A stretch of DNA of 6,136 bases from assembly GCA_947258895.1 (NCBI GenBank), contig CAMYKE010000306.1:1-6136 (forward strand), given 5' to 3'. Both the position numbers and the translations under genes were made by a program. This DNA is from an uncultured Pseudomonadales bacterium (lineage in GTDB: Bacteria; Pseudomonadota; Gammaproteobacteria; Pseudomonadales; IMCC2047). Under the pieces are notes generated by a model. That model made no database searches. It was not told where the DNA came from and saw only the letters and a program-made list of their open reading frames with translations. Below are positions 1-4,925 of the stretch, in pieces (position 1 is the first letter of the stretch; the number at the start of each line of letters is the position of its first letter).

Positions 1-98
1 AAGGCGAGCAGATTTTGGTGCGGGTGATTGCAGAGCCCGGACAGCAACGCGACCTGTCGGATGCGGTGCTGGCGACGATCAAGGACAACCTGATTTAG
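1..98 (+). CDS. bamC: C-terminal end of a probable outer-membrane assembly lipoprotein BamC (partial)
   Basis: An open frame read from base 3 runs into the window and ends at a TAG at 96-98, giving about 31 residues that start GEQILVRVIAEPGQQ and end IKDNLI. The pattern of a beta strand (ILVRVIAEPG) followed by a terminal amphipathic helix (LSDAVLATIKDNL) fits the end of the BamC helix-grip domain. BamC is a lipoprotein of the Bam complex, which inserts beta-barrel proteins into the outer membrane. The main support is context: in Pseudomonas and relatives bamC lies directly before the MBL-fold gene that follows here. The fragment is too short to be sure from sequence alone, and any other protein ending in a strand and a helix would be an alternative. 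Confidence 0.45.
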   Translation, partial: GEQILVRVIAEPGQQRDLSDAVLATIKDNLI

Positions 99-168
99 TA
101 GTATACCAGTATGATAATTGCCTTCGTTCCAGGTTGCTGGCGATACGACACACAATGGTGAACAACTG

Positions 169-930
169 ATGCGGTATGCGTCCCTCGGTAGCGGTAGCGC
201 CGGCAATGCGACGCTGGTATCCCACCAGGGTACGCAGTTGCTGGTGGATTGCGGCTTTTCTCTGGGCGAAACCGAGCGGCGTCTGGAAAATTTGCGGGTC
301 GCCCCCGAGCAGCTCGATGCAATCCTTGTTACCCATGAACACGGCGATCATGTGCGGGGAGTCGGGGCGCTGGCACGTAAATACCGAATCCCGATCTACC
401 TTACCCGGGGTACCCACGCGCAGGCCAAACTGGGGGCGCTGGCTACCCCGAATTTCATCGATAGCCATCAGCGCTTTGCCATAAACGATATCGAGATTGA
501 GCCGGTGGCGGTGCCGCACGACGCGCGCGAACCCTGCCAGTTTATTTTTCGCGATGGTCGGGCCAGCCTGGGTCTGCTTACCGATCTGGGTTGCATAACG
601 CCATTTGTGGTGCGGTGTTACCGGTGCCTGGATGCGCTGCTGCTGGAATGTAACCATGATGTGGAGATGCTTGAAAACGGGCCCTACCCCCATTCGGTAC
701 GGCAACGCATCCGGGGGGATTTCGGGCACTTGAGCAATGTCCAGGCCGCGTCCCTGCTGCGCCAGATTGACCTGTCGGCGCTACAGCACCTGGTGATATC
801 GCATATTAGCAGGCAAAACAACAGGCCGGAGCTCGCACTACAGGCATTGGACGGCGTCGTCGATTGCGGACCTGAATTCCTAACCGTTGCTGATCAGGAT
901 CATGGCTTTGGCTGGCGAGTGGTAGCATGA
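169..930 (+). CDS. MBL-fold metallo-hydrolase, YycJ/WalJ-like
   Basis: This 253-residue protein opens with MRYASLGSGSAGNATLV, the usual start of this family, which fixes the start at ATG 169. An in-frame TTG at 118 would add 17 residues that do not look like the family. The metal-binding signature THEHGDH (H56, H58, D60, H61) is intact. Further expected ligands or conserved blocks are PHD at 116-118, TD at 138-139, ECNHD at 160-164, the GHLSN block at 186-190 and SHISRQNN at 211-218. The length is normal for the family. These are cytoplasmic two-metal hydrolases. Nuclease-type activity has been proposed for YycJ relatives, but the substrate of the gammaproteobacterial branch is not settled. 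No good Shine-Dalgarno precedes ATG 169. The 70-base gap after the upstream gene is compatible with read-through from it. A TATGAT at 110-115 could be a -10 box, but it has no convincing -35 partner. Confidence 0.9.
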   Translation: MRYASLGSGSAGNATLVSHQGTQLLVDCGFSLGETERRLENLRVAPEQLDAILVTHEHGDHVRGVGALARKYRIPIYLTRGTHAQAKLGALATPNFIDSHQRFAINDIEIEPVAVPHDAREPCQFIFRDGRASLGLLTDLGCITPFVVRCYRCLDALLLECNHDVEMLENGPYPHSVRQRIRGDFGHLSNVQAASLLRQIDLSALQHLVISHISRQNNRPELALQALDGVVDCGPEFLTVADQDHGFGWRVVA

Positions 931-1164
931 GTGAGCGAGGCTGCGGCAGACCGCGACGGGTCCAGGCAGTCAGTCGGCCGCGGCCCTGTTGCGGGCTAGC
1001 CGCCATATCTCACCGATTCGGCGATCCACTGCTCAGAAACCTTGTCATTACAGTGTGAATTGCCGATTTGGTTTCTCGCCGGATCTTGCACGCTGTAAGG
1101 AATTTTTCTCCTGCGGCTATAGCGACGGCTATCCCCTTAGTCGGAAAATCCCGTACAGCGCACA
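931..1164. other. Non-coding gap between convergent genes
   Basis: The MBL gene and the phosphodiesterase gene converge on this 234-base stretch, and I find no credible coding frame in it. Two inverted repeats are visible: AGAAACC (1035-1041) with GGTTTCT (1070-1076), and ATAGC (1119-1123) with GCTAT (1128-1132) around a 4-base loop. Neither is followed by a run of T on either strand, so I do not call an intrinsic terminator, although one would be expected here. In several gammaproteobacteria purC follows the MBL gene; there is no trace of it. Confidence 0.6.
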
Positions 1165-1896
1165 CTAGCGGTCGCCGGACAACGCCGCTTGCATGCCGCC
1201 TACGTCGAAGGTCTCAATCAGGTCGATGCCCCGTGCGACCAGCGCTCGCGCTTTCCCGGGATCATCTATTTCAAAAATCACGGACCGCGCCGTTTCGCAG
1301 GTTAAGTCGCCCATTGGGGGCAGCGTCTGCACACTACAGAACAGGTAGGCGGGCCGCAATGCCGTGATTTCGGGGTCATGGCGTTGCTCCCAGTACTCGA
1401 GCACCACGCCATTGCCGGGCCAGCCGCATTGTGCCGCGTAGCTCATGAACGGTACCGAGTAGCTGATCAGCGTGCACTGGTTTTGCGCCGGCCCCAGCGT
1501 TTCCGCGGTATTCCGGTACACCGTTTCGATGCCATGCTTTTCGATCGCGAGAATCTTGATCTCAATAAAGGCGTGGACAGCGGGATTGGCAACCAGCAGT
1601 CGAACCAGGTCCGCCAGCGGGGTGATACGAACGGCGGCGAAGCGATCGCCAAAGCGGTGCGGTTCGGCGGCGGGCAGGGTGCATAGTTCCGCGAACGGGT
1701 ACTCATGGATCGATCCCGTCACCTCGCTCATGCGCAGCATGTCATCATCGTGATATAGAACAGGTACGCCATCGGCGCTCAGCTGCACATCCGTTTCGAC
1801 GTAACGTGCGCCCGCCAGTATTGCTTCGCGGTGGGCAAGCAACGTGTTCTCGGGAAAATTGCGCTGGTAACCGCGATGCGCGACGAGCTCTATCAT
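1165..1896 (-). CDS. Glycerophosphodiester phosphodiesterase (GDPD family)
   Basis: This 243-residue protein starts MIELVAHRGYQRNFPENT, which is the family's N-terminal catalytic block, so ATG 1896 is the start; an upstream in-frame extension to 1965 would run into the anti-sigma gene. The active site is complete: H7-R8, PEN at 15-17, ETD at 34-36 (E34 and D36 bind metal), catalytic H49 in YHDD, and E112/K114 in FIEIK. The C-terminal DLIET motif is also present. Enzymes of this family hydrolyse glycerophosphodiesters to glycerol-3-phosphate and an alcohol, in phospholipid turnover. I see no signal peptide, so this one is probably cytoplasmic, like UgpQ. It lies 40 bases downstream of the anti-sigma gene on the same strand and could be the last gene of that operon. 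Only a weak GAG stands in the ribosome-binding position. Substrate preference cannot be read from the sequence. Confidence 0.92.
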   Translation of the reverse strand: MIELVAHRGYQRNFPENTLLAHREAILAGARYVETDVQLSADGVPVLYHDDDMLRMSEVTGSIHEYPFAELCTLPAAEPHRFGDRFAAVRITPLADLVRLLVANPAVHAFIEIKILAIEKHGIETVYRNTAETLGPAQNQCTLISYSVPFMSYAAQCGWPGNGVVLEYWEQRHDPEITALRPAYLFCSVQTLPPMGDLTCETARSVIFEIDDPGKARALVARGIDLIETFDVGGMQAALSGDR

Positions 1897-1936
1897 AGTG
1901 TACTCGCAAACAGTTTTTCGGATTATGGCCCGGAAT

Positions 1937-2554
1937 TCAGTTCTTGCCAATGGCGTTCGTGGCAAGTCCCATCAGCAGGTTGTCAGCCTGCCAGAGTTCG
2001 ATCGTAACATCCTGGTACGCCAGGCTACCCGGCTGCAGGGCATCGAGCCTATTGTTCAGACGCGTCTGGTAGAGCGTATAGAGCGTGCCATCGGTGCCGC
2101 TTCGATACTTGAGTTGCGCTGCAATCTGGCCCTGTATCGAGCAATAGCGTGCGCCGATGAGGGTCAGGTCGCCTGTGGCGAACTGCTCGGGGGGGCGCAA
2201 CTGGAAGTCGAGTTCCGTCATGCGCGCTGCCAGCTGCTGCAAGTCTGAGGACGCATATTCCACACCCAGGTTTTTATTGTGGTTCAGCGCGATCTCCTGT
2301 GCTACCCGTTGTTGCAGGCCGTGGTTTTCATGATAGGGCACCAGTGTGAACAGCAACGCGAAAATCAGTGTCGCGGCTATCGCCAGGCCGACACCGGCTC
2401 TGACGTCAGGCCTGGCCCACGGCGTCGACGCGCGCCCCGTCGCGGGTTCGCAGGCGGGCGCAGGCGAAGCCATTTGTGCCAGGCGTTCCAGCGCGGCGTC
2501 ATCAAGCCGTTTGGACTCGTAATGTTGCCGCACCAGCGTGTCAATCTTTGCCAT
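1937..2554 (-). CDS. Single-span membrane anti-sigma-like factor
   Basis: This 205-residue protein has a short charged cytoplasmic segment (about 1-50), one transmembrane helix (about 53-73, GLAIAATLIFALLFTLV) and a periplasmic part of about 130 residues. The periplasmic part has the pattern seen in the outer domains of many anti-sigma factors: LIGARYCSIQG (132-142), AAQLKYR (145-151), TLYQTR (160-165 region) and a closing VTIELW...LLMGLA (183-198). Its ATG at 2554 lies inside the end of the sigma gene (14-base overlap) and has a strong Shine-Dalgarno, GGAGGTG, so the two are almost certainly translated as a pair. It should hold the sigma factor at the membrane until a signal arrives. The zinc-binding HxxxCxxC motif of ZAS anti-sigma factors is absent. 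The role is inferred from topology and position; direct binding is not shown. Confidence 0.75.
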   Translation of the reverse strand: MAKIDTLVRQHYESKRLDDAALERLAQMASPAPACEPATGRASTPWARPDVRAGVGLAIAATLIFALLFTLVPYHENHGLQQRVAQEIALNHNKNLGVEYASSDLQQLAARMTELDFQLRPPEQFATGDLTLIGARYCSIQGQIAAQLKYRSGTDGTLYTLYQTRLNNRLDALQPGSLAYQDVTIELWQADNLLMGLATNAIGKN

Positions 2555-3029
2555 GGGCCACCTCCGTGCCTTGCTTTGAAACCAGCCTGTTTTGCAGTTT
2601 CCTGCGCGCCCGGTACAGCAGGCTCAGTACCGTGCCGCGGGTGGTTTGGTTATGTTCCGCGATCTCCCGAGCGGTGTAGCCGGCCACTGCAGATAGAAAC
2701 AGGGCCTCGCGTTCCAGGGGCCGCAGCTGTTGCAGGGCGGGCTCCAGTTCTTCCAGTGCAAAGTGCGCATCAAGTTCGCGACTGTCGTCGTACTCCACAA
2801 CCCCGCCGCGGGTCTCGATCGGCACGAAGGCAACGAGCTTCTCTCGCTTTGCGTAATTAATGAAACGAGTGCGAATGGCTGTGAACAGGTAGCCCTTTTC
2901 ATGGGGGCCATTCGCCTTGAGCACCGCTACCCATGCATCCTGCAGCAGGTCTTCCGCCAGTGCGGGATCATGTACCAGGGCCAGCGCATAGCGATAGCCT
3001 TGCTGCAGGAGTTGCTTTAGATCGTCCAT
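2541..3029 (-). CDS. ECF-type RNA polymerase sigma factor (sigma-70 family)
   Basis: This 162-residue protein has only sigma regions 2 and 4, as ECF sigma factors do. Region 2 covers about residues 8-65 and includes the hallmark AEDLLQDAW (25-33) and the DNA-contacting stretch KGYLFTAIRTRFINYAKRE (45-63). Region 4 covers about 93-149 with the helix-turn-helix GYTAREIAEHNQTTRGTVLSLLYRARRKL (117-145, only its ends being essential here: GYTAREIAE and VLSLLYRARRKL). It would direct RNA polymerase to a small set of promoters, normally including its own. The ATG at 3029 is the natural start, although no clear Shine-Dalgarno precedes it; it starts 16 bases after the stop of the exported-protein gene, which suggests translational coupling. 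The overlapping downstream gene encodes the likely anti-sigma partner. I cannot assign it to a numbered ECF group from memory. Confidence 0.9.
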   Translation of the reverse strand: MDDLKQLLQQGYRYALALVHDPALAEDLLQDAWVAVLKANGPHEKGYLFTAIRTRFINYAKREKLVAFVPIETRGGVVEYDDSRELDAHFALEELEPALQQLRPLEREALFLSAVAGYTAREIAEHNQTTRGTVLSLLYRARRKLQNRLVSKQGTEVAHGKD

Positions 3030-3045
3030 GCCGGTACGAATCGGG

Positions 3046-3450
3046 TTACAATTTTTCCAGGTGATATTTTCGCTTGGCGCCGTCTACCGAATGCACGATT
3101 GCCTGGGTTGCGACCAGTTTATTGCCAATCGGGCGTACCAAAAAGTCCACGTCGATAGTACGGGCATCCTGATCGGTGAAGTCGGCGCAGCTCACATAGA
3201 AGCCATTCTTCTTTACGATACCGCTATGGAGTTTATCCAGGCGCAGCGCCAGCAACCGCCCAGCCACCGCGTCGTAGAGCAGGATCTCGCCATTGCTGGA
3301 GCGTTGCGCGAGAAACTCGGTCATCGAGCCCTGGATAGCCGTGCGCAGGTCGCCCCCGATAGACGGGTCGTCCGCCGCATTTGCGGCACCGGTGGTTATG
3401 AATAAGCCTGCCAGTAGTGCGGCCAAACATCGATTTAGCGATTTCATCAT
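3046..3450 (-). CDS. Small secreted protein of unknown function
   Basis: This 134-residue protein begins MMKSLNRCLAALLAG, a typical Sec signal peptide (K3 and R7, hydrophobic 9-20) with a likely cleavage site after AANA (25). A GGAG at 3457-3460 lies 6 bases before the first of two tandem ATGs (3450 and 3447), so I take 3450; the frame stays open to 3612 but that extension is not protein-like. The mature part, about 109 residues, is soluble and looks like a mixed alpha/beta domain: a helix (DLRTAIQGSMTEFLAQR, 34-50), then LLYDAVAGRLLALRLDKLH (57-75), GFYVSCADFTDQD (83-95) and IDVDFLVRP (99-107). Its only mature cysteine is C88, in SCADF. I do not recognise a named domain. It sits between a permease and a sigma/anti-sigma pair, so a periplasmic sensing or accessory role is a reasonable guess and no more. 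Confidence 0.8.
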   Translation of the reverse strand: MMKSLNRCLAALLAGLFITTGAANAADDPSIGGDLRTAIQGSMTEFLAQRSSNGEILLYDAVAGRLLALRLDKLHSGIVKKNGFYVSCADFTDQDARTIDVDFLVRPIGNKLVATQAIVHSVDGAKRKYHLEKL

Positions 3451-3490
3451 CGGGGTCTCCGTGGAATTTGTGATCGTTAGTGTAATAAAC

Positions 3491-3505
3491 AATCGTGCCA
3501 CGATT
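3491..3505. promoter_or_regulatory. Perfect 15-bp palindrome, possible operator
   Basis: The sequence AATCGTG-C-CACGATT is a perfect inverted repeat with 7-bp arms around one central base. It lies in the 80-base gap between the permease stop and the start of the exported-protein gene, 41 bases upstream of that ATG. The one-base centre makes it a better candidate for dimeric protein binding than for a hairpin; as RNA it could only form a 6-bp stem with a 3-base loop, and no run of T follows on the minus strand (it reads GTTTATTACA). I cannot name a regulator that uses this sequence. Confidence 0.4.
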
Positions 3506-3530
3506 TTGATTGCGCTCGCCGGAATTACTG

Positions 3531-4580
3531 TTACACCGATTGGTTGAGCAACCAGGCGATAATGACAACCTGCGGCAGCGTAATCAGGGGTAAAAACAGC
3601 GCGATTTTCCACGACCCGGTAGTATCTTTAATTGACATAATTTCCGTGTAGTCGGTGGAGACACCGGTCATCAGGAACCCAAAACTGTTTCCTGGCGCGC
3701 CTCCACGGGTAAGTAGATCCGCCGCGATCGGCGCGGAACCTTCCGAGCATACTTCGATGATGGTCGCGGCGAGCAGCGTCAGACCAAGGCCGGCCAGGGT
3801 TGGTCCGAACAGCACCTGGTAGGTGTCCATGTCGATAAAGGCGCGAATACTGGCGGCGAGCAATACGCCAAACAACAACCAGCGCAACACCATGCGTGAT
3901 CCCTTCAATCCCTCCCAAAGGACTTCGCCGACCAGCGCCGGGGTTATCGACAATCCCGCCAGGCTGGTGCGCGCTTCGCGCCAAAATCGGAAGTCCGCCG
4001 CTGCGGCTTCCTGCCGCGGTCCGGCTGGCAGCTTGCCGGACTGTACCAGCAGGTCGAACAGCCGCCCGGAAATAATTGCGATCAGCATCGAGAGCACGAT
4101 GAAGGTCAATGCCCAGGGCAGCCCGATCAGGGCAATCAAAATAATGGTCAGGGACAGGGAGTTCCATGGGCTGGCGATAAGAAATGCCATGACTTGCCCG
4201 AGACTCGCCCCCTGCCGGTAGAGTTGCATCCCGACCATCAGGATGCCATGGCTACAGAGATCCAGCGCCAGCCCGGCGAGGGTGGCGCGCCACAGGCCTT
4301 TCCAGGTGCCACCCTGGCCCAGTGCAGCGGTGACGAAGGCTTGTGGAATGCGACCCAGCGCTCCGACATCGAAGGCCGCCTGTGCGCCGGTGGCTAGCCA
4401 GTCAGCCTGCAATTCCCCGGGCCACAGGGCATGCAAACTGTACAAGCCCAGGATGCAAGTTGCGGATCCCCATAACAGCCAGTCAAAATTGGTTTTTTCG
4501 GGATGGCAGTGATCGCCGTGATCGCCGTGCTGCTGCGCGGGATCGTGACTCTTTGGTGTTTCTTCGTGGCAACTGGGCAT
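3531..4580 (-). CDS. Permease of the DUF318/ArsP-like family, SO_0444-like, with His/Cys-rich N-terminus
   Basis: This 349-residue membrane protein has a soluble N-terminal tail rich in metal ligands (C4, H5, H12, H18, H21, H24, C25, H26), then about eight hydrophobic segments. Two related halves are visible: LCSHG (108-112) ... GASLG (124-128) ... AFLIASP (132-138) in the first, and VCSEGSAPIA (277-286) ... GGAPGN (293-298) ... GFLMTG (301-306) in the second. This internal duplication is characteristic of the permease family PF03773, whose members include the organoarsenical exporter ArsP and the Shewanella SO_0444 protein described as a Cu/Zn efflux transporter. A hydrophilic linker at about 181-205 joins the halves. 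A stop codon two codons before ATG 4580 excludes any longer form. GGAG at 4593-4596 is the likely ribosome site, 12 bases upstream, somewhat far. The gene is probably the first of the minus-strand cluster. Export of a metal or metalloid is inferred; the substrate is not proven. Confidence 0.85.
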   Translation of the reverse strand: MPSCHEETPKSHDPAQQHGDHGDHCHPEKTNFDWLLWGSATCILGLYSLHALWPGELQADWLATGAQAAFDVGALGRIPQAFVTAALGQGGTWKGLWRATLAGLALDLCSHGILMVGMQLYRQGASLGQVMAFLIASPWNSLSLTIILIALIGLPWALTFIVLSMLIAIISGRLFDLLVQSGKLPAGPRQEAAAADFRFWREARTSLAGLSITPALVGEVLWEGLKGSRMVLRWLLFGVLLAASIRAFIDMDTYQVLFGPTLAGLGLTLLAATIIEVCSEGSAPIAADLLTRGGAPGNSFGFLMTGVSTDYTEIMSIKDTTGSWKIALFLPLITLPQVVIIAWLLNQSV

Positions 4581-4623
4581 TGGTTATGGATACTCCGGGC
4601 GGGTAACAGCCCGATGCTGCTTC

Positions 4624-4653
4624 AATTTATTCATGCCAGCATGGTATTGTAAA
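4624..4653 (-). promoter_or_regulatory. Candidate sigma-70 promoter for the permease, with a dyad in its spacer
   Basis: On the minus strand a -35 box TTTACA (4653-4648, 5 of 6 matches) is followed after an 18-base spacer by TAAATT (4629-4624, 4 of 6). This places the start of transcription near 4617, about 36 bases before the permease ATG. The spacer holds an inverted repeat, CATGC-TG-GCATG (4632-4643). A dyad between the boxes and a longer than usual spacer are what MerR-family activators use, but 18 bases is shorter than their usual 19-20 and the arms do not match a CueR or ZntR site that I know. Confidence 0.35.
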
Positions 4654-4670
4654 GCGCTAATGCGTTGCCA

Positions 4671-4703
4671 GGACGACGGGTCCTCAGAAAGAGGCGGTCG
4701 TCC
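4671..4703. repeat. Strong imperfect hairpin between divergent genes
   Basis: GGACGAC (4671-4677) pairs perfectly with GTCGTCC (4697-4703). After a small internal loop, CCTC (4682-4685) pairs with GAGG (4691-4694) around the loop AGAAA. CA (4669-4670) can extend the base against TG (4705-4706) past one bulged C. No T run follows on either strand, so it is not an intrinsic terminator in the usual sense. It lies just upstream of the candidate permease promoter and far upstream of the SulP start. Confidence 0.5.
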
Positions 4704-4835
4704 CTGACCACCAAAACCGGGTATGGCCAGCGTAACAAACGCCTATTGCGATCCTGTTACCCCGTCGGTCTTCTTGTCGGCATTTGGTTGCGCAGTGACG
4801 GCCAAGGGAGAGTACGGGACTCCGACGGAGGATTA

Positions 4836-4913
4836 ATGGCATCGTATCCTTGGTATCCCCCGCGGGTCTGGGTTACCATTCCACGTAACCTAAATAATAA
4901 AAAGCAGACGTAG
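4836..4913 (+). CDS. Possible 25-codon leader ORF before the SulP gene
   Basis: ATG 4836 has a Shine-Dalgarno GGAGG at 4827-4831, four bases upstream. The frame runs 25 codons to TAG 4911-4913 and stops 12 bases before the SulP ATG, right before that gene's own ribosome site (GAGG 4916-4919). The peptide begins MASYPWYPPRVW and ends NNKKQT; it is aromatic and proline-rich, with a Pro-Pro pair where ribosomes tend to slow. GGAG can pair with CTCC at 4820-4823 around a 3-base loop, which could limit access to the ribosome site. The frame also spans two inverted repeats that compete for the same GGTTACC. This fits a translated leader, but a short frame with a ribosome site can arise by chance and I recognise no homologue. 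Confidence 0.3.
   Translation: MASYPWYPPRVWVTIPRNLNNKKQT
4871..4890. repeat. Inverted repeat GGTTAC/GTAACC upstream of the SulP gene
   Basis: GGTTAC (4871-4876) and GTAACC (4885-4890) are perfect 6-base inverted arms around 8 bases, ending 35 bases before the SulP ATG. The left arm can instead pair with GGTATCCC (4852-4859) through GGGTTACC (4870-4877) with one mismatch, so the two stems exclude each other. An A-rich stretch, TAAATAATAAAAA, follows directly. Either an operator near the promoter or an RNA switch is possible; the sequence does not decide. Confidence 0.35.
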
Positions 4914-4925
4914 CAGAGGAAACAA

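Larger units (their letters stand above)
4581..4925. other. 345-bp divergent intergenic region
   Basis: This region separates the permease and the SulP transporter, which are transcribed away from each other. It holds the candidate permease promoter, a strong hairpin at 4671-4703, and a short stem CGGGC/GCCCG (4596-4600 with 4609-4613) next to the permease ribosome site. It also holds five copies of GTAAC followed by A or C in either orientation (4603, 4732, 4755, 4871, 4885) and a possible small ORF at 4836-4913. An 82-codon frame starting at a TTG at 4665 overlaps most of it, but only its last 25 codons, after an ATG with a good ribosome site, look plausible. I could not find a convincing promoter for the SulP gene. 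Confidence 0.6.

Noticed and set aside
110..115. Promoter for the MBL gene with -10 box TATGAT
   Set aside because: No acceptable -35 box lies 16-18 bases upstream, and the gene can be read through from the upstream gene.
79..729. 216-codon minus-strand frame opposite the MBL gene
   Set aside because: It is antisense to a gene with a complete family signature, and its product is not protein-like; a shadow of codon bias.
1119..1132. Intrinsic terminator between the convergent genes
   Set aside because: The ATAGC/GCTAT stem is only 5 bp and no T run follows on either strand.
1378..1686. 102-codon plus-strand frame inside the phosphodiesterase region
   Set aside because: It is antisense to an intact GDPD gene with all catalytic residues, and its product has no recognisable features.
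3028..3405. 125-codon plus-strand frame opposite the exported-protein gene
   Set aside because: The minus strand carries a signal peptide, a ribosome site and a coherent domain, so this frame is a shadow.
3490..3507. Sigma-54 promoter upstream of the exported-protein gene
   Set aside because: The minus strand has a perfect -24 element TGGCACG, but the -12 position reads TTTAT without the required GC, and the -24 match is explained by the palindrome.
4665..4913. 82-codon frame from a TTG at 4665
   Set aside because: It starts at TTG without a ribosome site, runs through a hairpin and has an Arg/Lys-rich unstructured product. Only its last 25 codons, from ATG 4836, deserve notice.
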